A model generated the notes under the pieces. That model ran no database searches. It was not told the origin of the DNA and was given only the letters and a program-made list of their open reading frames with translations. This document shows positions 34,442 through 42,792 of a stretch of DNA of 64,000 nt, piece by piece. Origin of the DNA: Thermacetogenium phaeum DSM 12270 (GTDB lineage Bacteria > Bacillota > DSM-12270 > Thermacetogeniales > Thermacetogeniaceae); contig NC_018870.1 in assembly GCF_000305935.1 (NCBI RefSeq), positions 2,217,001-2,281,000 of the forward strand. The letters are read 5' to 3'. Numbering within the stretch: the stretch's first letter is position 1; every line of letters starts with the position of its first letter. Both the position numbers and the translations under genes were made by a program.

Positions 34442-34834
34442 TTAACGGGAGGCGCTCACCTTCGACGGTTCGATTATCTGCTCCCAGGTTTCCTTCAGTT
34501 CGGCGACCAGACCGAGAACTTCCTCGATAATCGAAGAGTCCTTTTTGACGTTGGCCTCCACCAGCCGCCCCTTCAAGTAATCATAAATGCGAAAGAGATT
34601 CTTAGCAACCTCATACTTCATGTCCAGGGTGCACATCAGCTCGGTTATTATGTCCTGCGCTCTGATCAGGCAGCGGTGCGCTTCCCCAAATTCGCCGTCC
34701 TTAACCGCCTGGACCGCCTGTTTGAGGAAAACCGTCAGGCCGTCGTAGAGCATCAGCAGGAGCTTACCCGGCCCGGCGGTCTGAACGGCTATCTGCCGGT
34801 ACTGGTCGTAATTGTTGTAGCCTTCCGCGTACAT
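34442..34834 (-). CDS. fliS: Flagellar export chaperone FliS
   Basis: 130 residues with FliS hallmarks: YNNYDQYRQIAVQTAGPGKL, then LLMLYDGLTVFLKQA and FEEAH-like EFGEAHRCLIRAQDIITELM followed by LDMKYEVAKNLFRIYDYLKG. FliS binds the C-terminus of flagellin in the cytosol and prevents premature assembly. It lies in the normal place after flaG. Flagellin itself is not in this window. Confidence 0.93.
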   Translation of the reverse strand: MYAEGYNNYDQYRQIAVQTAGPGKLLLMLYDGLTVFLKQAVQAVKDGEFGEAHRCLIRAQDIITELMCTLDMKYEVAKNLFRIYDYLKGRLVEANVKKDSSIIEEVLGLVAELKETWEQIIEPSKVSASR

Positions 34835-34879
34835 CGTACCACCCCTTTACTGTTGCTTCCCTCCTTAAGCACACACCTC

Positions 34880-35254
34880 TTAGATGCGCTTGTCAAACAG
34901 CAGGCCGATCATCTCCTGTAGCCTTACCGCCAGATCCAGGAGTTCCTCCGGCGGGATTTCGCGAATCACCTTGTTGGTGTCGGGATCGATCACCTTCACC
35001 ACAAGCCGCTGCGTCTCCTTATGAACACAAAAGCTCAGATAGAAACTCAGGTCGTACTCACTTTCTTTAAGCAGCTCGGCCAGCGGCGTCCTGGTGATGT
35101 CCGGCTTCGCCGAAGCAGCTGCCCCTTCCGGCAATTCCCCCCGCTCCTGATGGTGAAGAGGAGGTTGAAGACTTTTTGCTGCATCCCCGACGGAATGCCG
35201 GATCCCGGTCTGTTCCTCACCGGCGGCCGCGCTCTTAAGCCCTTCCACACGCAT
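34880..35254 (-). CDS. flaG: FlaG family flagellar protein
   Basis: 124 residues from ATG 35254 (GGGGGGATCGGG just upstream), shorter than the open frame to 35287. The C-terminal FlaG domain is clear: SFYLSFCVHKETQRLVVKVI then DPDTNKVIREIPPEELLDLA and LQEMIGLLFDKRI. FlaG affects filament length in several bacteria. It follows fliD and precedes fliS. Confidence 0.85.
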   Translation of the reverse strand: MRVEGLKSAAAGEEQTGIRHSVGDAAKSLQPPLHHQERGELPEGAAASAKPDITRTPLAELLKESEYDLSFYLSFCVHKETQRLVVKVIDPDTNKVIREIPPEELLDLAVRLQEMIGLLFDKRI

Positions 35255-36225
35255 CCCGATCCCCCCACGTAGTTCTCGCAAAACCAAAGATCGAACCCAT
35301 ACCTTCCGCCTCTCTCGAAAAAAGTTACTGTCCGCTCACGAAGAACTGCTGAGTAAGCCACATGCTCTGCACGTTCATAGCGGCAATGGCCTGCTCCAAG
35401 GCCGTAAACTGCCGGTAATAGCGGTCCTCCAGCTTCTGCAGGCGCTCTTCCATGACCGCTATATTCTCGTTGATGTCTCTGATCCTGCGGCTGATGTAGC
35501 TGTTGTCGTAGAGGCTCTCAGCGGTGCCCGCCTGTCCTGTAAGCCGGGAGATGGCGCCGTTGATGGCATCGTAGAGCCGAACTGCCAGCCCCTTCTGCTC
35601 GTCATCGGTGATCTCCTTGCCGTCGGCATCCCTCGTCCTGGTAAAAAGCTCCATAACGGCGTCCGGATTGGACTGCAGGGCCTCCCGCAGCCTGCTTTCA
35701 TCCAGGTAAAGCTTGCCCTTCTCAGTCCAAGCGCCGGTAGTGATCCCGATCACGCTGAGCCGGTCGGCAATCGTGGTATAAATCCGGCCGCCGCTGCTGA
35801 CCGTAACCTGACCGGTCACCCCTTCGACAATGCCCGACAGGACGGAGCGCATATCCGCAACGATACCGCTTAAAAGCGGATCCCCCTTAAGAAGACCGCT
35901 TCGGGCTTTATCCTGCCAGGCATCGATCTGCCTGTCCGTCAACTTCCCCTCTTCTATCTGCTCCTCGGTCAGAGGCCGGTAGTCGGGGTAACGCTCCTCA
36001 TAGAGCTTCTTATTGATGGCTTCCAGCACCTCGTTGTACTTGTCCGAGCCAATTGCGATGACCGGAAGTAAAGATGAATAGGACGTTTGAGGGCAATGGC
36101 GAAAAAAATTTACCCCGGTGCGATCCAGGTTTTATGCTGGTTGTGGGTATGGGCAAACGGTCTTTTGGCAAAATTGACCCCACAGAAGAAAAACGAAGGA
36201 ATGGAGAGAAACAACGGGAAATAAA

Positions 36226-36291
36226 AAGGGAAACCTCTCTTTATAGCGAATTCTTTTTTAAACACCCAAAAAACCAAAGGAGGTTTCCCTT
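36226..36291 (+). promoter_or_regulatory. Hairpin sequestering the transposase ribosome binding site
   Basis: AAGGGAAACCTCTCTTT (36226-36242) is complementary to AAAGGAGGTTTCCCTT (36276-36291), with one bulged base. The second arm contains the Shine-Dalgarno AAAGGAGG right before ATG 36292. Transcripts entering from outside the IS would fold and hide the site, the strategy known from IS10 and other elements. Confidence 0.75.
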
Positions 36292-37623
36292 ATGGCTATT
36301 ATACCACAACAACGCCTCTTTGGGTGGCGAGAAATAGATGAACTGGGCGATCTGGAGCGCCTGGCATTGGTACTCCGTCATCTGCCTGATGAAGAGCTGA
36401 TGCGCAAACTGGAGCGGGAACGGGCAAAAGGCCGAAATGATTACCCGATTCGTGCGGTCTGGAACTCGGTAGTGGCGGGGGTAGTCTTCCAACATCCATC
36501 CATTGAGAGCCTGCGGCGGGAACTGGCCCGCAACGCCCAACTGCGGGACATTTGTGGCTTCGACCCGTGTTTGGGAGAGCGGGCAGTTCCACCGGCTTAC
36601 GTATACAGCCGCTTTCTGGGGAAACTTATGTGGTACTCCGGCGAAATAGAAAGAATGTTTGACCGGCTGGTGGAAAAAGTGAGCACACTGCTACCGGATT
36701 TCGGGCGGGTTTTGGCAATGGACAGCAAACCCATAAATAGTCTGGCCCGGGGCAGAAAAAAGGACGAAGAAGAAAAGCCCCGAAAGCCCGATGGGCGCCG
36801 CGACACCGATGCCGACTTTGGCAAGAAAACGTACCGGGGGCGAAGAAAAGACGGAACACTGTGGGAGAAAGTAGTTTCATGGTTTGGCTATAAGCTTCAT
36901 CTTATAGTTGATGCTGTCTATGAATTACCCGTAAGCTTTTCAGTAACGAAAGCATCTGCCAGCGATATCCAAGAGGGGCATCAACTGATTGCGCGACTAG
37001 AAGAACAACAGCCGGAGATTATAGAACGTTGTGAAGTGCTAACAGCGGATAAAGGGTACGACGACACGAAACTAATCGTGAACCTGTGGGACGAACACCA
37101 GATCAAGCCGGTGATTGACATCCGCGACATGTGGCGGGACGGTGAAGACACACGGCTTTTAACAGGGAAAGACAATATCGTTTACGACTGCAGGGGAACG
37201 GTCTATTGCTACTGTCCCGAAACCAACAAGCGCCGGGAGATGGCCTTTGGGGGTTTTGAAAAGGGCAGGGAAACTCTGAAGTATCGCTGTCCGGCCCGGC
37301 ACTACGGGGTGGAATGTCAGGGGATGGAGCGATGCCCCGCAGCTTGCGGTGTACGCGTTCCTCTTGCTGAAGACCGGCGGATCTTCACCCCCTTGGCGCG
37401 GTCCAGCTACAAGTGGAAGAGAACCTACAAGAAGCGTACAGCCGTGGAAAGAGTGAACGCCCGCCTGGACGAGGCCTTTGGATTTGAAAAACACTTCATC
37501 CGGGGCCTGCAAAAAATGAAGCTGCGCTGTGCGTTAGCGCTAACCATAATGCTGGCCATGGCGGTGGGCCGGATACAGGAAAAACAAGGAATGAATATGA
37601 GGAGCCTGGTGAAGGCGGCCTGA
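36292..37623 (+). CDS. DDE transposase of the fliD insertion sequence
   Basis: 443 residues. N-terminal DUF772-like helical domain (GDLERLALVLRHLPDEELMR, HPSIESLRRELARNAQL). Catalytic residues by pattern: D144 in VLAMDSKPINS, D253 in LTADKGYDDTK, E386 in KKRTAVERVNARLDEAFG. Two CxxC-like clusters (YCYCPE, CPARHYGVECQGMERCPAAC) between the second Asp and the Glu suggest a zinc-binding insertion. The gene is transcribed opposite to fliD and is intact. Confidence 0.85.
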   Translation: MAIIPQQRLFGWREIDELGDLERLALVLRHLPDEELMRKLERERAKGRNDYPIRAVWNSVVAGVVFQHPSIESLRRELARNAQLRDICGFDPCLGERAVPPAYVYSRFLGKLMWYSGEIERMFDRLVEKVSTLLPDFGRVLAMDSKPINSLARGRKKDEEEKPRKPDGRRDTDADFGKKTYRGRRKDGTLWEKVVSWFGYKLHLIVDAVYELPVSFSVTKASASDIQEGHQLIARLEEQQPEIIERCEVLTADKGYDDTKLIVNLWDEHQIKPVIDIRDMWRDGEDTRLLTGKDNIVYDCRGTVYCYCPETNKRREMAFGGFEKGRETLKYRCPARHYGVECQGMERCPAACGVRVPLAEDRRIFTPLARSSYKWKRTYKKRTAVERVNARLDEAFGFEKHFIRGLQKMKLRCALALTIMLAMAVGRIQEKQGMNMRSLVKAA

Positions 37624-38699
37624 CGCCGGCACTCTAGAAAAACAAAAAAACAAATGGATGATGCACCAAGGGGTAAGTATGCCCTTTTCGTGGAAATAAT
37701 GTTTAATATCGGTTTGAAAGTGCTGCATTTTTGCTCAAAAAACCGCAGTGTTGGTGTTTGCTGTTTACACCGAAGTTAAAAAATGTTTACAGCGCAAATA
37801 GCTTACTTGTCCACAAAGCTCTTGACGGTATCCACCACAGCGTCGACATCGTGGGCCACCGAAACGGTTACGGTCCTGCCCGGATCGGCGCCCCAGAAGT
37901 TAAAGGTTACCCCGTTTACCGTATAGCTGTTGGTGTGGCTGGTTATTGCAAGGCCGTTGATCTCGAAACTGGCATCGGTGCCACCTTTTTCGTTGGCCTC
38001 CTCAATCTGCAATACGCCAGTCATAAAAGAACCTGTTACGTCTTCTACCTGTATCTCTGCCCCCTCCTGGTTATCCCCCGTCTTGATGGTGGAAATGGCG
38101 ATCCTATCCGTAGTAGCATCGTAAAACATGCTGACACCTGCTGCCTTATTGGCATTAACCGTTGCGATCACTTTATTCAAAGAGTCGGTATCACCGTCAA
38201 AGGTAAATGTCTGTCCGTTAATGGTGAATGAAAATGTGTGGTCTGTATCCCAGCCAAAACTGTTCGCGAACTTACTCTCCTGTGAAGCCAGAGGAGCATC
38301 GGGATCAATAACAAACCCCTCTTTGGTTATCGCGGCAGCGCTGGCATTAGTGGCTATAGTAGCCAAACTCTCAACTTTTACCAGATAGCTGGTAGAAACA
38401 GCATTACCTCCCGCCGCAGCCGTCACGATGCCCTCATCGCTTGATGTCGCCTTCTTAGCCAAGAAGCTGCTCTGCAGCCTGAGGTTAGAGACCACGTTCC
38501 GCAGGCTCAAGAGGCTGGCGTTGAGCGACCGGTAGTCCTCCTGCTTCCACTGCCAGATCTGCCTGTCCTGAATTACCTTATCCAGGCGCATCCTCTGCGC
38601 CTTCATCAGATCGGAGACGATTTGGTCGACATCCAATCCCGATGCCAGACCGCTTACCCGGTTGATTCCTGCCATCCGGTTCCCCTCTTTCCGAACCAA

Positions 38700-38840
38700 T
38701 TTTCTATCTTTATTTAATTAATCGAAAAAGACCGGCGGAAACTTTAGCCTATTTTTTCCGCAGCCAACGAAGGAAAGAATTATAAAAGCCCCCACCTCAG
38801 GCGGAAGTTCCCCTACGGCATTCCCGCCGCAAGGTCCGGG
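38700..38840. other. Short intergenic region upstream of fliD
   Basis: AT-rich upstream flank of fliD. A GAAAGAGGGGA ribosome site lies at 38678-38692. No sigma-28 consensus that I would defend. Confidence 0.35.
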
Positions 38841-38878
38841 AAAGAACAAACAACCGGCAGCACACAAACGCTGCCGGC
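38841..38878 (-). terminator. Terminator of the small coat-like gene pair
   Basis: On the minus strand GGCAGC-type arms GCCGGCAGC and GCTGCCGG form an 8-bp stem with an 8-base loop, followed by TTGTTTGTTCTTT. Confidence 0.7.
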
Positions 38879-38902
38879 CTCATCTAAAATTTTACTTTAG
38901 AT

Positions 38903-39235
38903 TTACTTTCCTTCTTTATCCTTCTCAGTGTACGGTATCGGATCGAGCACAGGGTCGTGCTTGTAGTCGGGCCTGTACCCCGGTCTGTACCCGGGATCAT
39001 AACCGGGATAAGGCGGGCAGACCGGAGGCCGCAGCCTCTCATCGGGGTCACAGACGCCCTCCTCCCTGAGCAGTGACCGCAGGGCCTCCATCTCTTCCCT
39101 CTCACTTTGGATCATCATCTGGAGAACGGCCCCACAGTCGGCCGGCACCATCCCGGCTATCCTCCTCCAGAGTTCGACTTCCTCTTCGTCGAGCCTGAGA
39201 ACGCGCCTCACATAATCCTGCCAAACCCCCGTCAT
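38903..39235 (-). CDS. Small Pro/Tyr-tailed protein, possibly spore coat associated
   Basis: 110 residues from ATG 39235, after GGAGGGGTC and overlapping the TGA of the upstream gene (ATGA). An acidic helical N-terminal half (MTGVWQDYVRRVLRLDEEEV, MIQSEREEMEALRSLLREEG) is followed by a repetitive tail PPYPGYDPGYRPGYRPDYKH. Tyr/Pro/Gly tails like this occur in spore coat and exosporium proteins, where Tyr may be crosslinked. The family is not recognised; coat role is inference. Confidence 0.5.
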   Translation of the reverse strand: MTGVWQDYVRRVLRLDEEEVELWRRIAGMVPADCGAVLQMMIQSEREEMEALRSLLREEGVCDPDERLRPPVCPPYPGYDPGYRPGYRPDYKHDPVLDPIPYTEKDKEGK

Positions 39236-39507
39236 TTTGACCCCTCCTCCTTCGTTTGATCGGAACCCTCCTGGTAAGGATAGCAATCGCCGGGCGGCTG
39301 GTATCCAGGATCAGGATAATACGGCATTCTATCACAGCAGCAAGCCAGGAGCGTATTCCAAAAGTGAGCCGTCTTCACCTCTTCCATTATGACGCCCAAC
39401 AGCTGTTGAGCGACCGCAGGCGGAGCGGAAACGACGGCCATTGACAGAAGACGTATTTCCTCCAGGTCATATTCCAGGGCTTTTCTCGCCATATGCTGGT
39501 AGCTCAT
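39232..39507 (-). CDS. Small helical-hairpin protein with Tyr/Pro tail, possibly spore coat associated
   Basis: 91 residues. First half two amphipathic helices (YDLEEIRLLSMAVVSAPPAV, QQLLGVIMEEVKTAHFWNTL), a short ferritin-like hairpin with a Glu-x2-x-His pattern, then CCCDRMPYYPDPGYQPPGDC YPY. It is translationally coupled to the next gene, whose layout (helices plus PGY tail) matches, so the two are probably diverged paralogues acting together. Function not established. Confidence 0.5.
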   Translation of the reverse strand: MSYQHMARKALEYDLEEIRLLSMAVVSAPPAVAQQLLGVIMEEVKTAHFWNTLLACCCDRMPYYPDPGYQPPGDCYPYQEGSDQTKEEGSK

Positions 39508-39876
39508 GCATAATCCCCCTTTACATGCAGATATTTTTATTAATGATAATGTATGACACTTGCTGGATTATCGTGCCAGTTTTAAGAACATTTAAGAAGG
39601 GGCTTCTTGCAGCAACCCGGGCAGATGACGGCGCAATGTCTTAACGGGATGCTGTTGAACTAATCACGGGCAGCGGCCGTCCGATTACCAAACACTAAGG
39701 GGTTGACCTGATTTCTCTTTGACGCTTAATCATTTTAAGAAAAGCGGCCGGCAGGAGGGGTGATGATCAAAAACGAATGCGCTTCTGTTCTGGTAAGGGA
39801 GGTCTTCCTCCTGAGGGCGAAGAAGCATCTGCCTGGCGGGAGGCGGCAGCAGAGGCCAGATATCAGATAACTGTCA
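39508..39876. other. Gene-free region between coat-like genes and the riboswitch promoter
   Basis: I see no gene or RNA here. The minus-strand frame at 39735-40043 runs antisense through the riboswitch and is not credible. Confidence 0.4.
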
Positions 39877-39905
39877 TTGACACATGTTATATCAGATAGT
39901 ATAAT
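39877..39905 (+). promoter_or_regulatory. Consensus sigma-A promoter of the c-di-AMP riboswitch transcript
   Basis: Perfect TTGACA (39877-39882), 17-base spacer, perfect TATAAT (39900-39905). Transcription should start near 39912, just ahead of the aptamer. Confidence 0.85.
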
Positions 39906-39921
39906 ATTTAATAAAAAAACC

Positions 39922-40130
39922 GGTAACGCTGAATTCTCTTCGGAGAAGCGGGGAAACCAATTTTTGGGGTGAATCCCGGCGCTCGAAACGTTCGGCAAGG
40001 CTGTGAGGCACACCTGCGGGCGGTGCCGCCGAATGGGCAGCATTAACAGAGTTGCCGGGTAGGGTTACCTTGCGACCCGAACCCGTCAGCTAACCTCGTA
40101 AGCGTAGGAAGGAAGGCCAGTTCAGGTTTG
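39922..40130 (+). ncRNA. c-di-AMP riboswitch (ydaO/yuaA type)
   Basis: The conserved blocks of the ydaO aptamer appear in order: CGCTGAATTCTCTTCGGAG, GCGGGGAAACCAA, GGGGTGAATCC, then after a variable stem AGGGTTACC, CCGAACCCGTCAGCTAACC and TCGTAAGCG, with GGAAGG at the end. The known ligand of this class is cyclic di-AMP, and binding usually favours termination. A terminator follows 15 bases later. The first downstream gene is glutamate 2,3-aminomutase. Confidence 0.88.
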
Positions 40131-40144
40131 GTTTTGCGTGAATC

Positions 40145-40178
40145 ACTGCCCACCTTGCGCTTTCCGGGCAGTTTTTTG
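40145..40178 (+). terminator. Expression-platform terminator of the c-di-AMP riboswitch
   Basis: ACTGCCC (40145-40151) and GGGCAGT (40166-40172) with a 14-base loop, followed by six T. Readthrough would be needed to express the aminomutase 280 bases downstream. Confidence 0.85.
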
Positions 40179-40457
40179 CTACTATGGTATATATTTGCAA
40201 ATCGCCCTTCCTTGCCGGATGCCTCCGTGCGTAATTTGACGTGATTTCACAAAGCTAATCGAAACAGAACCGTTCAGCGGAATGGCAGTTGTGAATCGAC
40301 TCCGGAAAAGCCTCAAACGTCCCTGCCGCAGTGGAGCTTTTTCGTGGTCGTGAGAGAACCACATTAAATTTTCAAAAGTTTCAAAAGAAGGATACCGTTC
40401 GGTTAGAAAGGCATAACCGGAGTCAAAAACAAGAACCAAAGAAAGGAAGGTGGACGC

Positions 40458-41744
40458 ATGGCAATCAGGTTCGAGAATATTTCTTTCGAACAGCCGGAAG
40501 TCTTGAACACCAACTCTACCGGTGAAGAGCGCAGGCAGTTCGCCATAAAAAGAGCTGCTGAGCTGAGGGAGAAAATCAGAGATTATCTGGATGTTAAGGG
40601 AAAAATACCTACCGGATTCGACAGAATCGACGAATACGAAAGGGAGCGCCGGCGCATTTTGGATTCTCTGCAGGCAGGAGAAGATGACTGGAACGACTGG
40701 CGCTGGCAGCTGCGCCACAGGGTATCCGACGTAGAGACCTTAAGCCGCTACGTCGAACTGAGCAAGGAAGAAAGGGAGGAAATCGCCGAGGTCAGCAAGC
40801 AGTTTCGGTGGGCGCTGTCACCTTACTACTTAGCCCTGGTGATGGCCGACGAGCCTCATGGAGCGCTCTGGAAGCAGTCCATACCAAGCATTCAGGAAGT
40901 CACCGATAAAAACGGCAGCGAAGACCCAATGGCCGAGCAGTGGACCTCACCCGCACCGGGCGTAACCAGGCGCTACCCGGACCGCATGATCATCAACGTC
41001 ACCAACAGGTGCGCCATGTTTTGCCGCCACTGCCAGCGGAGGCGCAACATCGGAAATAAAGACCGTCATCAAACGAGAGCCACCCTGGAGGCGGCGCTGC
41101 AGTACGTGCGCGACAACGAAGAGATACGGGACGTCCTGGTCACCGGCGGTGACGCCCTTCTGCTCAGCAACCGCACTCTGGACTGGCTACTCAGGGAGCT
41201 GCACAGCATTCCTCACGTCGAGATCAAGCGGTTAGGAACGCGCACCCCAGTGACGCTTCCGCAGAGGATCACACCAGAGCTCTGTCGGATCCTGGAGAAG
41301 TATCCTCCCATCTACATCAACACTCAGTTCAACCACCCGCTGGAGGTGACACCGGAGGCCAAGAGAGCCTGCGACATGCTCGTCAAAGCGGGGGTGGTAT
41401 TAGGAAATCAGGCCGTGCTCCTGCGGGGGGTTAACAACGATCCCCACGTGATGAAAAAGCTCAACCAGGAACTCCTGAAAATCCGGGTGCGGCCCTACTA
41501 CATCTTCCATGCCAAGAACGTCAAGGGCACCAGCCACTTCATTACCTCGGTGAAAGAAGGACTGGAGATTATGGAACACCTGCGGGGCTACACGTCAGGT
41601 CTGGCGGTACCAACTTACATCATCAATGCCCCGTACGGCAACGGAAAAACACCTATCGCCCCCAATTACCTGCTCGGCAGAAAGGGGAACCAGATTCTCC
41701 TCCGCACCTGGGAGAACAAGATCATCCCTTACGAAACGCCCTAA
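40458..41744 (+). CDS. eam: Glutamate 2,3-aminomutase (radical SAM, PLP)
   Basis: 428 residues, AAGGAAGGTGG before the ATG. Converts L-glutamate to beta-glutamate, a compatible solute, with SAM, a 4Fe-4S cluster and PLP. The cluster motif is C185-x3-C189-x2-C192 (RCAMFCRHCQRRR). The PLP lysine is expected at K397 in GNGKTP. Lysine 2,3-aminomutase uses two Asp residues to bind the substrate side chain; here they are K353 (FHAKNVKG) and N390 (IINAPYG), 37 residues apart. This is the Lys/Asn pair reported to define glutamate 2,3-aminomutase. The leader carries a c-di-AMP riboswitch, so osmotic signalling likely controls it. Confidence 0.85.
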   Translation: MAIRFENISFEQPEVLNTNSTGEERRQFAIKRAAELREKIRDYLDVKGKIPTGFDRIDEYERERRRILDSLQAGEDDWNDWRWQLRHRVSDVETLSRYVELSKEEREEIAEVSKQFRWALSPYYLALVMADEPHGALWKQSIPSIQEVTDKNGSEDPMAEQWTSPAPGVTRRYPDRMIINVTNRCAMFCRHCQRRRNIGNKDRHQTRATLEAALQYVRDNEEIRDVLVTGGDALLLSNRTLDWLLRELHSIPHVEIKRLGTRTPVTLPQRITPELCRILEKYPPIYINTQFNHPLEVTPEAKRACDMLVKAGVVLGNQAVLLRGVNNDPHVMKKLNQELLKIRVRPYYIFHAKNVKGTSHFITSVKEGLEIMEHLRGYTSGLAVPTYIINAPYGNGKTPIAPNYLLGRKGNQILLRTWENKIIPYETP

Positions 41745-42025
41745 AACGGTTCTCCCGCCGATTGAGGGTTTAACGCCGCAGCAGTGCACTCAGAAGCGGG
41801 GAACAGCTGACTCGCCGGAGGCAAGCCGGGTCGGCGGCAGTCGTCGGACCGGAGAGCGGGACAAGCAGGAGGAGGCACCCGAGCGGCAGCCACCCCTGCA
41901 GCTGAGCGTCCCGGCGCAGATCTCAGTGCCTACGGCGCTCCTAGCCGGAGAACTGCTTTCCGCCGCTTAAGCGCGGATGTTTCTACAAGACATCGGTTCT
42001 AAAACAGTAGTCCGAGGACAATAAT
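41745..42025. other. Intergenic region after eam
   Basis: An open frame continues in another register (PPIEGLTPQQCTQKRGTA and on) but lacks a ribosome site. I see no supported gene. Confidence 0.35.
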
Positions 42026-42054
42026 AAGCGCCTGTGTTAAAGCAGGCGCTTTTT
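42026..42054. terminator. Bidirectional terminator overlapping the gatD stop
   Basis: AAGCGCCTG (42026-42034) and CAGGCGCTT (42043-42051) with loop TGTTAAAG, followed by TTT on the plus strand. On the minus strand the stem encodes the last codons of gatD (K-K-R-L-L-stop), with the stop in the loop. Confidence 0.8.
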
Positions 42055-42792
42055 CACTGCGTCGTGGGCGTAGATCTCCAGACCGTCATCGAGCGGCTCC
42101 AGGCGCACCTCACCGTAGCGGCGGGAGAGCGCCCTGGCAATTAAAAGGTCGGCAAAGTGGGGATTCTTCGACAGAAGGGGGCCGTGCAGGTAAGTGCCGA
42201 AAGCATTCCTGTAACAGGCTCCCTCTGTGCGGTCTTTCCCGTTGTTACCTTTCCCTTTCAGGACCCTGCCGAGTGGACTGGCGCCCTCCCCCAGGAAGGT
42301 GCGCCCGGAGTGGTTTTCAAACCCTACGAGAGTTGGCAGGGGGCGGCAGCCCACCTGCTCCATCTCCTTCAGGAGAGCGGGCTCTACCTCCAAGAGGATA
42401 TTCCCCCGCAGCCGCTTCTCCCCGGCTTCGGTATGAACATCAAAGAGGCCCACACCGGGCAGCAGCGAGCCATCGCGGGCGCGGTAATATCTCCCCAGAA
42501 GCTGGTAGCCCCCGCAGATACTCAAGACAACAACGCCCTGCTCGACGGCCTCCCGCAACAGAGGTCCCTTCTCTTTCAGATCCCTGCTCACCAGCCCCTG
42601 CTCCTGGTCGGCCCCTCCTCCCAGAAAAACAAAGTCGTAATCCGTGAAATTCACGCGGTCGCCTAGAGAAATCCGGTCCAGCTCCACATCGATACCGCGC
42701 CATTCGGCACGACGGCAGATGATCAGCACATTCCCCCGATCACCGTAGAGGTTGAGAAGGTCAGGGTAAAGATGGCATACCTTGAGGCGCAC
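42037..42792 (-). CDS. gatD: Lipid II glutaminyl amidotransferase, glutamine amidotransferase subunit GatD
   Basis: 251 residues from GTG 42792, chosen because VRLKVCHLYPDLLNLYGDRG is the family's start and GAGAGGTGG precedes it; the open frame further upstream is murT in another register. Class I amidotransferase of the CobQ/GatD type: FVFLGGGADQEQ, nucleophile C93 in LSICGGYQLLG, and H203 in GTYLHGPLLSKNP. GatD makes ammonia from glutamine and passes it to MurT, which amidates D-Glu of peptidoglycan precursors. It overlaps murT by 32 bases. Confidence 0.92.
   Translation of the reverse strand: MRLKVCHLYPDLLNLYGDRGNVLIICRRAEWRGIDVELDRISLGDRVNFTDYDFVFLGGGADQEQGLVSRDLKEKGPLLREAVEQGVVVLSICGGYQLLGRYYRARDGSLLPGVGLFDVHTEAGEKRLRGNILLEVEPALLKEMEQVGCRPLPTLVGFENHSGRTFLGEGASPLGRVLKGKGNNGKDRTEGACYRNAFGTYLHGPLLSKNPHFADLLIARALSRRYGEVRLEPLDDGLEIYAHDAVKKRLL

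Larger units (their letters stand above)
36046..37803 (+). mobile_element. DDE-type insertion sequence in fliD, with 9-bp target duplication
   Basis: About 1758 bp flanked by TACTTGTCC at 36037-36045 and 37804-37812. The ends form an imperfect inverted repeat (AGCCAATTGCGATG on the left, AGCTATTTGCGCTG on the right, read inward). A clean duplication and intact transposase point to recent insertion. The 9-bp duplication fits the IS4-type superfamily. Confidence 0.85.
35325..38675 (-). pseudogene. fliD: Flagellar cap protein gene fliD, split by an insertion sequence
   Basis: The 5' part (37804-38675) begins MAGINRVSGLASGLDVDQIV, the FliD N-terminus, and runs to KSFVDK at the insertion point. 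The 3' part (36045-35325) resumes with DKYNEVLEAINKKLYEERYP and ends with the FliD_C helices (MEERLQKLEDRYYRQFTALE, QAIAAMNVQSMWLTQQFFVS). Removing the 1.76-kb IS and one 9-bp duplicate gives one open frame (SFVDK-YNEVLEAI) of about 530 residues, a normal length. FliD caps the filament and is needed for flagellin assembly outside the cell. This allele should be non-functional. Confidence 0.93.

Noticed and set aside
40182-40718. 178-codon minus-strand frame antisense to the eam leader and 5' end
   Set aside because: No ribosome site, crosses the riboswitch terminator region, and overlaps a certain gene.
40458-41744. Lysine 2,3-aminomutase annotation
   Set aside because: The two substrate-binding Asp residues are replaced by Lys353 and Asn390 with the 37-residue spacing of glutamate 2,3-aminomutase.
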